Positions 26,472 through 34,350 of a stretch of 64,000 nucleotides of DNA are shown one piece after another (the stretch's first letter is position 1; every line of letters starts with the position of its first letter). Origin of the DNA: Abyssibacter profundi (GTDB lineage Bacteria; Pseudomonadota; Gammaproteobacteria; Nevskiales; OUC007); assembly GCF_003151135.1 (NCBI RefSeq), contig NZ_QEQK01000017.1, forward strand, positions 1 through 64,000. Direction: 5' to 3'. Below the pieces are notes generated by a model. That model was not told the DNA's origin, did no database searches, and saw only the letters and a program-made list of their open reading frames with translations. A program made the position numbers and the translations under genes.

Positions 26472-27695
26472 ATGCGATTCGATGAGTTGGTTGCGATGAA
26501 GCCGTCGTTTACTTGGCTCGACCTAACTTCCCAGGACCGCGACAAAATGCGTCGGGTGATGGACTTGCTCAAGGAGGAAGGAACTGTCGATGAGATGGGT
26601 CTTGGGACGCTGCGTGACACGATCTCAGACGCGCTGTTTCCAGGTACTTCAGTGCTGCACACGCGTCTGCGGTACGTCTTGTTTATTCCTTGGATGTACC
26701 AGGAATTTGAGCGCAAACGATTGGCAGGAAATGCCATCGAAGAAAAAGGTCGCGATTACGAGATCAGTCTCATTTCGGCGCTGGGTAACTCCGACGACTC
26801 TGAGGGCACAATTGGGAGTCGCGCAAAGGCGACGTTGAGTCGTTTGCCTAGTTCGGCCTACTGGGCCGCACTGGTGAGGTGGGGCCTGTTTCGTCACGAA
26901 CAAAGTCAAGGCTGGTACCACCGGCATTTCTCCGAGCTCGTTAGAAGGAGCAGAGAGTCTGGGCGTGCCGACGATCCAGGCGTCGTTTGGGGGCGCGAAC
27001 CCAACTGGCATCCGCGGCTCCCGCCAGCACCCGCCGGGTTTCCAGGGGAGGCTTCGTTCGCATTGACCCGAGAAGAAGCGGCGTTCATTCAAGGCCGGAT
27101 TGAGGAGCGCTGCCATGGCAGCTTGTTCGCTTGGTTGTCCAAGGAAGACGCCGTTCAATTTGCCGATCATCTCTGGGATGAGCCTGCCGTCGGCGTAGCC
27201 AACATCAAAATCCAGCAGGTGGTTGAGTGGGCTCGGCGCTTTTCGCTGCACGTCGAAGGCTTGCCGCTCTTCTATAACTTGTTGTTGGCCGAGCGAAAAC
27301 GGGACGAACATCAGGGCGATACCGATCTCATCGAGCGCTATCGGGCGGAAGCCCAGCGCTGGATTCAGGAAGAACTGCAGGAGTCGCCATTCGACACCAA
27401 GGGCTTTGAGAACTTCATGATTCTTCGGGGGCGTTCGATTTCGACTCCACAATCCAGATTCTTAAACGCATGGGCTGATCGCGTGCGGCTATGCGGGGAA
27501 TCCCTGGTCGATGATCGCAATGTCCGTGATCTGATCGAGCGACGAGAGCGGCAGCTCAAGGGCCATCGCGCACGGCTGTTCAATTCCGTGCGGTTGCAGC
27601 AATGGGACGGTGGTGTCGGTGTTGGTCGCATGGAGTTTCGCTGGTCCAGCGTGCGTCAGCTGCTCAAAGATCTTCACCAAGGCTTGGCGAACTGA
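26472..27695 (+). CDS. DUF6361 family protein
   Basis: A 407-residue protein recognised by its N terminus (FTWLDLTSQDRDKMRRVMDL, then GTLRDTISDALFPGTSVLHT and RLRYVLFIPWMYQ), which I know as DUF6361. No catalytic motif is obvious; the middle contains SSAYWAALVRWGLFRH. Function is unknown. A 144-bp gap without a palindrome copy separates it from the AddA-like gene, so it may have a promoter of its own. Its TGA overlaps the ATG of the phospholipase-D-like gene (TGATG), which in turn overlaps the helicase gene, making a tight three-gene unit. Confidence 0.72.
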   Translation: MRFDELVAMKPSFTWLDLTSQDRDKMRRVMDLLKEEGTVDEMGLGTLRDTISDALFPGTSVLHTRLRYVLFIPWMYQEFERKRLAGNAIEEKGRDYEISLISALGNSDDSEGTIGSRAKATLSRLPSSAYWAALVRWGLFRHEQSQGWYHRHFSELVRRSRESGRADDPGVVWGREPNWHPRLPPAPAGFPGEASFALTREEAAFIQGRIEERCHGSLFAWLSKEDAVQFADHLWDEPAVGVANIKIQQVVEWARRFSLHVEGLPLFYNLLLAERKRDEHQGDTDLIERYRAEAQRWIQEELQESPFDTKGFENFMILRGRSISTPQSRFLNAWADRVRLCGESLVDDRNVRDLIERRERQLKGHRARLFNSVRLQQWDGGVGVGRMEFRWSSVRQLLKDLHQGLAN

Positions 27696-29479
27696 TGCTG
27701 CCTCCTGATAGCCGTGTTGTCGCAGTGGAACTGCTGCGAGCCCCCGAGGGATACACCTTGGACTCTGCGGTGCTCACGAGTTACAGCCTGGACCTTGAAA
27801 CGTTGCTTGCTCTTCCGCTGGCGGTACTTTCCCAGGCTGATGCGGGCATCGAGCAGCTTCTTCGTGATCCGCTGCTCCTGTTGGAATCACTGCGCGAGTC
27901 GGGCCAGAAGATTCATGTCTTCGTAGATGAATCGGCTATCGCCGTGCCCCGAACCGAACGGCCGTTATTCTCGATGCTGGAAGCGAGCGTCCATTCCGTC
28001 AAAGCCCCGAACGGTGGAGCATTTCACCCGAAAGTCTGGGCGGCGAGGTTCGTTGCCCCGGGCCGCAAGCCGATGTTGCGTGTTGCGGTCTTGTCGCGAA
28101 ACCTGACCTACGACCGGTCCTGGGATCTCGGCATAGTTAGTTGTGCCACCGAGAAATCCGGAGCCGAAGCGTCGAGCAGCCGAGATCTGGCACGTTTGTT
28201 CGCTACGTTGCCCTCGCTCTGCACGGAATCCCTTCCGACAATCGCCTCAGATCTGGTCAGCTCGATGTCGGAATCGCTCGGCAGAACCCTGTTTCCCGCG
28301 CCAGAGGGGTTTACCGGCAACATCGAGTACACGGTCTTTGGTCTTGATTCAGGCGTCCAGTCACCTTGGCAACCATTACAAAGCGCAAGCCGCGTGCTTG
28401 CCATGGCGCCGTTCGTAAACCAAACCGCGCTGTCCGTACTGGCTCAGCTGGGTTCAAAGGACAAGCGTTCCTTGATCAGTCGTCAGGACTCACTCGACGC
28501 GTTGCCTGAATCTGGGCTTGAGCCATGGGGTGATGTTCGAGTTATGAGCGAGTCGATCGAGGACGAAAGCGAGGATGGTGTTCCCACTGAACTCAGCGGG
28601 CTGCACGCGAAGTTGCTCGGCCTTGAGCATTCTTGGGACGTCACCTGGTTTGCAGGGTCCAGCAATCTCACCGCTGCGGCATTCACAGGTGCGAATGTTG
28701 AGATGATGGCGTCAGTTACAGGTCGGCGGTCCAAGTCCGGCATCGAGCGCTTCGAAGAGGCCGGCATTGGTCGGATGCTGGAACCTTATCGTCGTATCGA
28801 ACGCCCCGTTGAAGACGCGGCACTGACGAAGGCCATCGAAGAACTCGAAAGCGCCAAGCGCACTGTCATCGACTCTGCACTGCGAATCGCGACAGCCGAA
28901 GCAGACACTGACTGGCAGTGGACGCTCGAGGGCAAGGTTGAATTGCCTGACAGCGTCGCCGTTCACCACTGGCCAATTAGCTTATCCGCAAGCGCCTCTC
29001 GTCCACTGGTGCTGCCAGTCTCCTGGCGCATACCCACCTCTCATTTAACCGCTTTCGTCGCGTTTCACTGCAAGTCCTCCCATCCCAAAGTAGAAGACAT
29101 TCACTTCGTGCTCAAGCTGCCCACTCAAGGCTTTCCGGAGAATCGCGTTAATCAAGTATTACGCACCTTGATCGACTCGCCGGAGCGGTTCCTGCAGTTC
29201 CTTCGTGCTTTACTCGGCGGCCTAGAAGGCCTGGTTGATTGGGCTGACGGCAGGAATGAACCCGGAACAGGTGAATCTTGGAACCTCCCTGCTCTTGGTG
29301 ACGAGACCTTATTGGAAGACTTGCTACGTATGGCTTCACGGGATCCACAACGCCTGGAACCGATACGACGTCTGATTTACGACTTGGAGCAATCCGATGG
29401 GGACAAGTTGGTTATTCCGCGGGAGTTCCTGCACATCTGGAAAGTCGTCGAACGAAGCTTGGCTGAGCGCAAAGCATGA
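27695..29479 (+). CDS. Phospholipase-D-like protein
   Basis: A 594-residue protein with two HKD-like half-sites: AFHPKVWAARF followed by VLSRNLTYDRSWD at about 107-140, and LHAKLLGLEH followed by WFAGSSNLTAAAF at about 303-330. Each half-site keeps the H-x-K and the S-x-N-L-T strand of PLD nucleases. The C-terminal 200 residues are unassigned. In defence loci such proteins act as nucleases (for instance DrmC in DISARM). Start ATG 27695 shares bases with the stop of the DUF6361 gene; the open frame to 27602 is only upstream overlap. It overlaps the helicase gene by 4 bp. Confidence 0.8.
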   Translation: MLPPDSRVVAVELLRAPEGYTLDSAVLTSYSLDLETLLALPLAVLSQADAGIEQLLRDPLLLLESLRESGQKIHVFVDESAIAVPRTERPLFSMLEASVHSVKAPNGGAFHPKVWAARFVAPGRKPMLRVAVLSRNLTYDRSWDLGIVSCATEKSGAEASSSRDLARLFATLPSLCTESLPTIASDLVSSMSESLGRTLFPAPEGFTGNIEYTVFGLDSGVQSPWQPLQSASRVLAMAPFVNQTALSVLAQLGSKDKRSLISRQDSLDALPESGLEPWGDVRVMSESIEDESEDGVPTELSGLHAKLLGLEHSWDVTWFAGSSNLTAAAFTGANVEMMASVTGRRSKSGIERFEEAGIGRMLEPYRRIERPVEDAALTKAIEELESAKRTVIDSALRIATAEADTDWQWTLEGKVELPDSVAVHHWPISLSASASRPLVLPVSWRIPTSHLTAFVAFHCKSSHPKVEDIHFVLKLPTQGFPENRVNQVLRTLIDSPERFLQFLRALLGGLEGLVDWADGRNEPGTGESWNLPALGDETLLEDLLRMASRDPQRLEPIRRLIYDLEQSDGDKLVIPREFLHIWKVVERSLAERKA

Positions 29480-32400
29480 AGCGCCCTGATCTGGAATCCA
29501 TCCTCAGGCCACTCAAGTCGTTCCAGCGACGCACGGTGGATCACGCGTTCCATCAGATGTTCTATGCGCCCAACAGCACGTCCCGTTTCCTGGTGGCCGA
29601 CGAAGTTGGTCTCGGCAAGACCTTGGTGGCGAGAGGGATCATCGCTCGCACCATTGATGCCTTGTGGGACGACGTTGATCGCATTGATGTGATCTATATC
29701 TGTAGCAACTCGAGCATTGCGCGCTCCAATTTGCCGAAATTACAGATCGGCAGTGGAGATGAGCGATCCGTTGCCCTCGCCACGCGACTGACAATGCTGG
29801 CGACACAGCTGGCGCCGCGCGCTGGTCGCGCCGGATTGGCCCATAGCAAGCTGAATTTCGTCAGCTTCACCCCGGGCACCTCGTTCGAGATGGGTCATTC
29901 CACCGGTCAAGCACCCGAACGAGTCGTACTCTTCCGGCTACTGGCGCCGTTGTTTCCGGAACAGCGCACAGCACTGATGAATCTACTTCAAGGCTGGGTC
30001 ACGAATACCGAGCGCTGGCGGACACGGCTTAAGCACGATCACGTCCCGCTAGACCCTGGTATTGAGAAAAGCTTTCATGCGGAGGTGCTTTCTAACGTCG
30101 AGCTGCGAGAACGAATCACTGAAGTTCTGGATGAATGGTTTGCACGCCAACGCAAGCATTTACCGGATGAAGCAGTGCATGCACGCAATGCCATTGTTGG
30201 GGAACTGCGTAAGCTGCTCGCACGAATTTGCGTGCAGGGGCTGGAACCCGATCTTGTGATCCTCGACGAGTTCCAACGCTTCAAGACGCTGTTTGATGCA
30301 CCACCGGATTCGCATAATCCGGCTGTCCAGCTAGCACGGGCGCTATTCGATGCTCAAACGCCGGAGGGCCATCCAGTTCGAAGCCTGCTGCTTTCAGCTA
30401 CACCTTACAAGCTCTACACCGCAGATGCCGAAATCGATCAGGAGGATCATTACGAGGATTTCCTGTCGACGACACGTTTCCTGTTCCGCCACGATGAATC
30501 CAGAGTCGCAACATTACGCCACCAATTGGCTGACTTTGGCAGAGCCCTGAAACATGCGGCGCATGGCGATGATTCCGGCGTTTACAAAGCAAAAGCAGCG
30601 GTTGAAGTGACCCTGCGCAGTGTCATGGCCAGGACCGAACGCGTTGCCGCCAGCGATGACCGTGATGCTATGGTCGAGGAGCCCTCGCTGGCGGTCACTA
30701 TGCAGCCAGAAGATGTCGAACAGTACCTGGCAGCGGATGCGCTGTTTCGTGCTGTCGGCGACCGAGACCCGATGCCGTTTTGGAAATCGGCACCGTATCT
30801 CGCGCACTTTATGCACGGTTATCGGTTCAATGACCGCCTCACCGACGCGCTCGATGTGTCGCCTGGCAAGGTCGATGAGGTACTTCAAAACCATCAACCG
30901 GCGTTTATTGCCTCAGATCAGCTGGCGACTTGGCAGGAACTGCCGCTTGCGAACGCTAAACTGCGTCAGCTAGCACATGAATTGTTGGACGGCGGGCTCT
31001 GGAAGCTGCTTTGGATACCGCCCACTGTGCCCTATTGGTCACTCGAAGGCCCGTTTGAAAATCAGCAAGCCACCAAGACGCTGATCTTCTCTGCATGGAA
31101 CGTCGTGCCAGATGTCCTCAGTGCGGTTCTGAGTTATGAAGCGGAGCGGCGGATGGTTGACGATGTCTGGGGGCACTACGACCAGTACAGCCGACAAGCG
31201 ACTTTGCTGCAGCTGTCGAAAGAAACTGATGGGACGCTCAATCGTCACCGCCTTCTGTTGCTGCTGTTGCCTTGTCTGCCCTTGGCGGACGGAGCCCATC
31301 CGCTTCATGCGCCGCCATCGCAAGATCGACGTGAGTGGGTTCGGTCTCGGGTGGGCACTCTGCTGAGTGACCTTTCACTCCCGAATCCCATCGATGGCGA
31401 AGTCGATGATCGCTGGGAGTGGGCCTGGCCGGTCCTTCTCGACCCGGAGCTCAAAAACTTTATTCGTAGTTGGGTCGGAGATGAGCAGCTACCCAAACCA
31501 AGTGAAGACCTGTTTGCTGGCTACGCAAAGGAACTGATCGACATCACCCCCCAGAGTATGGGGCGGAGGCCAGAGAGCCTGGAGGAACTAATCGTCGACG
31601 CGGCATTGGGTGCGCCAGGTGTTTTGGCTGCGCGTACATTGGCCTCCACCAAACTGTCAGAAAACGATCGGCGTTGGTATTCGGTGTACATCGCCGACGC
31701 GTTCTGGAAATTGTTCAACAGGCCTCCTGTTACCAAGTTGCTCCCGCAGCTGGCCCAGCAATTCAGCCCAGAGGCTTCTCGTCAGGACCTTTTCTATTGG
31801 CGCTTGGTCATGCGATATTGCAGAGACGGCAACCTTCAAGCGGTCCTGGATGAAAGCTGGCACTTGATCTGGGAGCAACACGGCTGGTCAGCGGACAAGG
31901 ATTACGGTGATGCCATTGATGACGCAGTCGTCCAACTGGCTGACTCAATTCAGCCGCCGCGATCCAGTGTTCAGGCGCGTTTCTTCAATCGCAAGGGCGG
32001 CAGTACGGCATTTGAAGAGATGCGCCTGCGCACGGCTCTTGCACTTCGATTTGGTGATATCCGCACTGAGGAGCGCTTGATTAGCCAGGATGGTGTTCGC
32101 AACGCGTTCAACAGTCCATTTCGACCATTCGTGCTGGCGAGCACCTCGGTTGGGCAGGAGGGGCTCGACTTTCATCCATGGTGTCGCCGCATCGTGCATT
32201 GGGATCTGCCCGGGAATCCGGTCGATCTGGAGCAACGCGAAGGGCGCGTCCACCGCTACAAGGGACTTGCAGTGCGCCAAAACGTCGCGCTCGCTCACGG
32301 ACAACATGCCCTCGACCAATGGGAGATTGGCAAGGATCTGTGGGAGTTGATCTTCTCACTGGCGTTCGACAAAGCACGGAGCGATGGTAAAAGTGATCTT

Positions 32401-32640
32401 GAGCCTCATTGGATGGCGCCAGGCCCCGTCAAGGTCCAACGGCACGTACCGCTGCTACCCTTCAGCGCTGAAGTCGAAGCCTTCCGTCGGCTAAAAAGGC
32501 AGCTTGCCGCCTATCGAGTCGTCTTCGGCCAGCCTCGCCAGGAGGAACTGGTTACGTTGCTGGATCACGCGCAGCTCGACTCAGAAAAGCTAATGTCTTG
32601 GGCCATCGATTTGCAGCCTGATGCACACGAACTAGGTTGA
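29476..32640 (+). CDS. SNF2/DEAD-type helicase
   Basis: A 1054-residue superfamily 2 helicase. Motif I ADEVGLGKTLVARG is at 41-54, motif II LVILDEFQRF near 259-268, motif III LLLSATPYKLYT near 303-314. The C-terminal helicase domain has ASTSVGQEGLDFHPW and a motif VI of form LEQREGRVHRYKG around 888-930. A long unassigned insertion lies between the two RecA-like lobes. The DE-F-Q motif II and the Q-x-x-GRVHR-x-K block resemble helicases of DISARM and Dnd/Ssp-like loci. It is the last gene of the plus-strand run, overlapped by the PLD-like gene. Confidence 0.85.
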   Translation: MKRPDLESILRPLKSFQRRTVDHAFHQMFYAPNSTSRFLVADEVGLGKTLVARGIIARTIDALWDDVDRIDVIYICSNSSIARSNLPKLQIGSGDERSVALATRLTMLATQLAPRAGRAGLAHSKLNFVSFTPGTSFEMGHSTGQAPERVVLFRLLAPLFPEQRTALMNLLQGWVTNTERWRTRLKHDHVPLDPGIEKSFHAEVLSNVELRERITEVLDEWFARQRKHLPDEAVHARNAIVGELRKLLARICVQGLEPDLVILDEFQRFKTLFDAPPDSHNPAVQLARALFDAQTPEGHPVRSLLLSATPYKLYTADAEIDQEDHYEDFLSTTRFLFRHDESRVATLRHQLADFGRALKHAAHGDDSGVYKAKAAVEVTLRSVMARTERVAASDDRDAMVEEPSLAVTMQPEDVEQYLAADALFRAVGDRDPMPFWKSAPYLAHFMHGYRFNDRLTDALDVSPGKVDEVLQNHQPAFIASDQLATWQELPLANAKLRQLAHELLDGGLWKLLWIPPTVPYWSLEGPFENQQATKTLIFSAWNVVPDVLSAVLSYEAERRMVDDVWGHYDQYSRQATLLQLSKETDGTLNRHRLLLLLLPCLPLADGAHPLHAPPSQDRREWVRSRVGTLLSDLSLPNPIDGEVDDRWEWAWPVLLDPELKNFIRSWVGDEQLPKPSEDLFAGYAKELIDITPQSMGRRPESLEELIVDAALGAPGVLAARTLASTKLSENDRRWYSVYIADAFWKLFNRPPVTKLLPQLAQQFSPEASRQDLFYWRLVMRYCRDGNLQAVLDESWHLIWEQHGWSADKDYGDAIDDAVVQLADSIQPPRSSVQARFFNRKGGSTAFEEMRLRTALALRFGDIRTEERLISQDGVRNAFNSPFRPFVLASTSVGQEGLDFHPWCRRIVHWDLPGNPVDLEQREGRVHRYKGLAVRQNVALAHGQHALDQWEIGKDLWELIFSLAFDKARSDGKSDLEPHWMAPGPVKVQRHVPLLPFSAEVEAFRRLKRQLAAYRVVFGQPRQEELVTLLDHAQLDSEKLMSWAIDLQPDAHELG

Positions 32641-33141
32641 GGTCGCCGAATAGCACAGCGAGCTTTGAACTCGTAATCTTTTTGGATCTCTCTCGCCTAA
32701 AGAGCCGAGTGTTAGTGGGAGCCGAACGTCAACGGTCTCTGGCCGACATGGCAACGCCCATTCTGGATAGTGCTGCACTCGTCTCCTGAGACTACGCATG
32801 CGGCCATCGCTTTCGTTACGAGCGCAACATGTCCAATTGATACATCGCACATCCCGCCCACAACGGATATGCAAAGCGGATATACAGGGGTTATCCGGCA
32901 GAACTTGGTAGCTCTTTCAAGAGTAATCGTAGTCAGGCGGTTCGGATGCCAAAGGCCATTGCACTTCCCAACTCAGTGAGGCAGCTCGACAGGGGCACGT
33001 GCAGATACGCCATTAAGCGCAAGCCGGATTCCTTTGACTTCTCGATTCCGACGACGGCGTCACGGGAACCTCAGAGTACGACTGGCAGCCATCGTTAGAG
33101 CGCGAGACAACGAGTCAGTGGCGCTCATCGAGATCGTTCGG
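32641..33141. other. Intergenic region without recognised gene
   Basis: Five hundred bases between the helicase stop and a small minus-strand frame. Both strands were read: only short frames without ribosome sites, no operator copy, no clear terminator and no similarity to repeats A-C. It probably marks the right border of the candidate system. Confidence 0.5.
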
Positions 33142-33348
33142 CTAAGTTGGAATCTTGGGGGGTGTCGGGCGAAACGCCTTGCGAACGCGAACTCCCTTCG
33201 TGCGAGCCATTCCCTCTCGAACCTGCCGGACCATCCGCTTAAATTCAGGTGTTTCTGCGGCTTTGATGAGATCCACGGAGAAGGAACCGTGACGGTCAAA
33301 CTTGCCGAGGCTCATCAAATGAACCTCTCTAGTCTGCTTGTTCGCCAT
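33142..33348 (-). CDS. Small basic protein, unknown
   Basis: A 68-residue frame beginning MANKQTREVHLMSLGKFDRH and ending in a basic, proline-rich tail (VRVRKAFRPTPPKIPT). GGAG lies 6 bp before ATG 33348, a good ribosome site. No family is recognised. A longer in-frame version would reach into repeat A copy 2, but that part is repeat sequence. It could be a gene carried next to the brnTA remnant. Confidence 0.4.
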   Translation of the reverse strand: MANKQTREVHLMSLGKFDRHGSFSVDLIKAAETPEFKRMVRQVREGMARTKGVRVRKAFRPTPPKIPT

Positions 33349-33512
33349 AAACTTCTCCAGCGCGGAACAGTTGAGCGTAATCAATCCTGAGCATACCACC
33401 ATCTTAGCCTGACCAATCGTGGTTGAGCGACCGCATCCAGAGCAAGCATGGCCTGCTATTGGCACTGAACAGACCGATCTCAGCGCGTCTGCTGTAAGCC
33501 ATCTTCCGTCGG

Positions 33513-33608
33513 TTGGCGGCAGCAGAGAAGTTGATCGCCCAACCCCCTGCAACTGCTCAGCGGTGTACGTGACGACTGAGCTGTCCAGCACAGCCCGTTC
33601 AGGGCGCA
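33513..33608 (+). repeat. Repeat A, copy 2 (96 bp)
   Basis: Direct repeat of 8189-8284 with three substitutions and no gaps. It ends 45 bp before the surviving frame of the truncated brnT toxin and probably replaced its 5' part. On the minus strand it can be drawn as an imperfect palindrome from GCCCTGAAC to GTTGGGC. Confidence 0.9.
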
Positions 33609-33653
33609 TAGCGGACCAACGGATAGGGCCTCAGCGGCTTGCCGAATGAGTGA

Positions 33654-33767
33654 AAGAAGATTGACCAGAAGCATTGGTCGGCAGTGGTGACGTACCGAGG
33701 TGACAAAATTCGGATCATCTCGGTCAGGCGATCCCGACGCCAGGAGGTTGAGTTATATGAAGGCTAA
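33654..33767 (+). pseudogene. brnT: Truncated brnT toxin (C-terminal remnant)
   Basis: A frame without start codon reads DQKHWSAVVTYRGDKIRIIS then VRRSRRQEVELYEG and TAA at 33767, which is the C-terminal strand-rich part of BrnT ribonuclease toxins (R-I-I-S-x-R-x-x-x-x-E). An in-frame TGA at 33651 and repeat A replace the first half, so no functional toxin can be made. Its end overlaps the antitoxin start by 11 bp in the normal brnTA arrangement. Confidence 0.85.
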
Positions 33768-33996
33768 GACATTGGATCGTAAATTCGAGTCCGGAGAAGA
33801 CATCAGCGCGCAGCTTGACCTATCCAAGGCTCGGCGCCCCAATCAGGAGCAACGTCGTGTCAATGTGGATTTCCCCACTTGGATGATTGAGCGTCTGGAT
33901 CGGGAGGCCAAGCGGCTTGGTGTAACGCGCCAATCCATCATCAAAGTCTGGCTTGCAGAACGCTTGGAGCACTCTGACTCCCACCGAGCTGCTTGA
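33757..33996 (+). CDS. brnA: BrnA-type antitoxin, orphan
   Basis: A 79-residue antitoxin. The N terminus MKAKTLDRKFESGEDISAQL and the following ARRPNQEQRRVNVDFPTWMI are typical of BrnA, and LDREAKRLGVTRQSIIKVWL forms the C-terminal ribbon-helix-helix DNA-binding part. AGGAGG lies 9 bp before ATG 33757. BrnA normally binds BrnT and represses the operon. Here the partner is only a fragment, so the antitoxin is an orphan that may still bind DNA or neutralise a BrnT elsewhere. Confidence 0.88.
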   Translation: MKAKTLDRKFESGEDISAQLDLSKARRPNQEQRRVNVDFPTWMIERLDREAKRLGVTRQSIIKVWLAERLEHSDSHRAA

Positions 33997-34013
33997 GGTA
34001 CTTGCGTCTGCTT

Positions 34014-34095
34014 CAGGCACTGACCAAACGTGGCCAGACACGTCAACCTTCCAGCGCCACAGATAATCATATGCGGTGATGCCCCATCCAACTCC
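34014..34095 (+). repeat. Repeat B, copy 2 (82 bp)
   Basis: Direct repeat of 9133-9214 with seven substitutions, beginning 17 bp after the brnA stop. The 255 bases from here to the dnaB stop hold only a weak frame continuing the repeat (to 34302) and no recognised gene. Confidence 0.88.
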
Positions 34096-34350
34096 AATGC
34101 TGTCGCCACGTCAGTCAATCTGCTGGCGCTGCGGCTTGAAGCTTGTGGCGACTACGTAAGAATCTGCGCTCCGCCGCAACTCGTTGGCTCCCCAGCAAAT
34201 GACCGCCACAAGAGCCGTACAGCTGCAAGAAACAATGGCGATCGCTCTACCCGTGAAATCCATGCCCATCTGTTGCGGGTACGGAGACGCTTGCGACTAT
34301 GAATGATCGCGAGCGACCGGCGGGCAACCGCGTTGTTAAATAGGAGGTGT

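Noticed and set aside
16027-32640. BREX, DISARM or Dnd-type system
   Set aside because: A WYL regulator, PLD protein and SF2 helicase recall these, but PglZ, BrxC, PglX, DUF1998 (DrmB), methyltransferases and Dnd/Ssp proteins are absent.
33513-33608. Integron attC site and gene-cassette array
   Set aside because: On the minus strand repeat A runs from GCCCTGAAC to GTTGGGC, faintly like attC core sites, and TA modules are common cassettes. Copy 1 breaks the GTTRRRY core (GTTTGGG), repeat B has no such cores, genes face the wrong way for the site, and no integrase gene is in the window.
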